NCBI GenBank assembly: GCA_031253985.1
Contig: JAIRVH010000059.1
Coordinates: forward strand, 1 to 64,000
Origin: Sphingobacterium sp.
Lineage (GTDB): Bacteria > Bacteroidota > Bacteroidia > Sphingobacteriales > Sphingobacteriaceae
Length of the DNA stretch: 64,000 bases
Direction of reading: 5' to 3'
Made by a program: the position numbers and the translations under genes. Shown piece after piece: positions 63,124-64,000 of the stretch (positions within the stretch are counted from its first letter, which is position 1; each line of letters starts with the position of its first letter). The notes under the pieces were generated by a model. The model was not told the origin of the DNA. It saw only the letters and a program-made list of their open reading frames with translations, and made no database searches.

Positions 63124-64000
63124 TTAAAATAGTGCCTTGAGGCCAATGTTGAAAAAACGCATCTGTGGTGCCTGGCCAATATTGAGTTGCATTGTTTCCT
63201 TTTCTTTTGCGATCGTCAAAAGGTTGGAGCCCATGGCATAAATACCTAGTTCGTGGATAAATTTGGAATTGAATAGACGCTTTGGGAAATCATAGGAAAG
63301 CTGCACTTTGGACAGGTTGATGCGATCGGTCTTATAAAGCCAAAAGTCTGAGCTTCGGAAATTGTTGTCACTGTTGAACGTCGTAAGGCGCGGATAAGTT
63401 GCGGTTTCCTTGGTTGACTCAGTCCAGCGGTCGCGTACGACCACCGAATATTTGTCTTCTCCGTCGACCCAAAAGTATGCACTATTTTTCATGGCTTTGG
63501 CTCCGAACTGTCCAGTGGCAGCAGCAAACAACGTAAAATTGTTCCATTTGACGGTCAGGTTGCAACCTAGGGTCAGTGGGGCACCAGCCCATCCAGCTTT
63601 GCCTAAATAAACTTCGTCGCGCGTATCAATAGTGCCATCGCCGTTTTGGTCTTTATACTTGATGTCTCCGGGTTTTACCTCTCCGAATGAGGAAAATGCT
63701 GCATTGTCTATGTCGGCCTGACTATTATAGAACCCATCGTTTTGTAGTCCCCATATGGCATCCAAAGGCTTTCCGGCCCGATTCTGATAGGCGAATTGAA
63801 ATAATTCGTCACGTTGCACGGCCTTTGTCGAGTAATACATCCCATTGAAACCAAGTGATACAAAAGCTTGGTTTATTTGTTTGTTCAGATTGATACCAAA
63901 GTCGACCCCGCGGCGTTCGTCACTGTTGTAATTGATGTAAGGAAGATCCGAGTAAACAGGCCAATAAGTCATAAAATACATCGGATACTGTGTTGCCGCC
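63124..64000 (-). CDS. SusC-like importer of the xylan locus, C-terminal part only
   Basis: About 292 residues of the C-terminal beta barrel; the frame stays open to the window edge at 64000, so the 5' part lies outside. Recognised by Q-Y-P-M-Y-F-M-T-Y-W-P, D-G-T-I-D-T-R-D-E-V-Y-L-G-K and the barrel ending F-F-N-I-G-L-K-A-L-F. It encodes the outer-membrane channel for xylo-oligosaccharides with the following SusD. The promoter and plug cannot be seen here. Confidence 0.88.
   Translation of the reverse strand, partial: AATQYPMYFMTYWPVYSDLPYINYNSDERRGVDFGINLNKQINQAFVSLGFNGMYYSTKAVQRDELFQFAYQNRAGKPLDAIWGLQNDGFYNSQADIDNAAFSSFGEVKPGDIKYKDQNGDGTIDTRDEVYLGKAGWAGAPLTLGCNLTVKWNNFTLFAAATGQFGAKAMKNSAYFWVDGEDKYSVVVRDRWTESTKETATYPRLTTFNSDNNFRSSDFWLYKTDRINLSKVQLSYDFPKRLFNSKFIHELGIYAMGSNLLTIAKEKETMQLNIGQAPQMRFFNIGLKALF

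Overview
The window reads as chromosomal DNA of a Bacteroidota member, most likely Sphingobacterium or a close Sphingobacteriaceae relative. The grounds are four SusC/SusD-type outer-membrane pairs (one cut by the window edge), FecR/ECF-sigma signalling to an STN-bearing SusC, short-signal lipoproteins, PKD-like and DUF4843 lipoproteins, FISUMP and fimbrillin-like surface proteins, and promoters of the TAnnTTTG class with few Shine-Dalgarno sequences. Genus is an inference; no rRNA, tRNA, mobile element or CRISPR array was recognised.

Layout. 1-390: a nested tandem-repeat block. 391-2750: small stress-type genes (PRC-barrel protein, small membrane protein, ferritin-like DUF5856 protein) and an AraC-type DNA-binding domain. 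2846-11878: the most unusual region. Two divergent surface-lipoprotein genes (one fimbrillin-like with a FISUMP tail, one fimbrillin-like) are each paired with a tiny protein sharing a Y-x-P-x-I-E ... E-x-G-I-A-A-G-S signature. They are followed by a solo HTH regulator, a receiver protein and two membrane-tethered TPR-TM-HTH regulators whose DNA-binding domains match the solo one. Three promoter regions here share 11-bp-phased TGTGATA boxes placed 29-30 bp before a -7-like element. I regard this as the best candidate for an undescribed surface-structure/regulator system. 11888-18076: AraC regulator, GH95 fucosidase, DUF2383 protein, FAD/NAD(P)-binding protein. 18214-23797: a signalling cluster (CHASE3/GAF hybrid kinase with three receivers, stand-alone receiver, CheR, NarL-type regulator).

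23895-43468: glycan-use genes: a SusC/SusD pair without obvious enzyme partners, a DUF5695 secreted protein divergent from a multidomain GH43 enzyme, two small unknown genes, then a second SusC/SusD pair followed by a possibly Tat-exported GH29 fucosidase. 43489-55764: a tandem trypsin-fold/PDZ protease diverging from a complete cell-surface-signalling operon (ECF sigma, FecR, STN-SusC, SusD, DUF4843, PKD-like lipoprotein, TlpA-like thioredoxin). 55890-64000 (minus strand): a xylan-utilisation locus whose transcription order is SusC (partial), SusD, DUF1735/DUF5627-type glycan-binding lipoprotein, GH10 xylanase with an inserted carbohydrate-binding module, GH5 with a ricin-type trefoil, and a CE6-like acetyl esterase.

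The glycan loci would work by surface binding (SusD and accessory lipoproteins), endo-cleavage (GH10, GH5), TonB-dependent import through SusC, and trimming by esterase and fucosidases. Functional statements are homology judgements made by reading the sequence; no database search was run.
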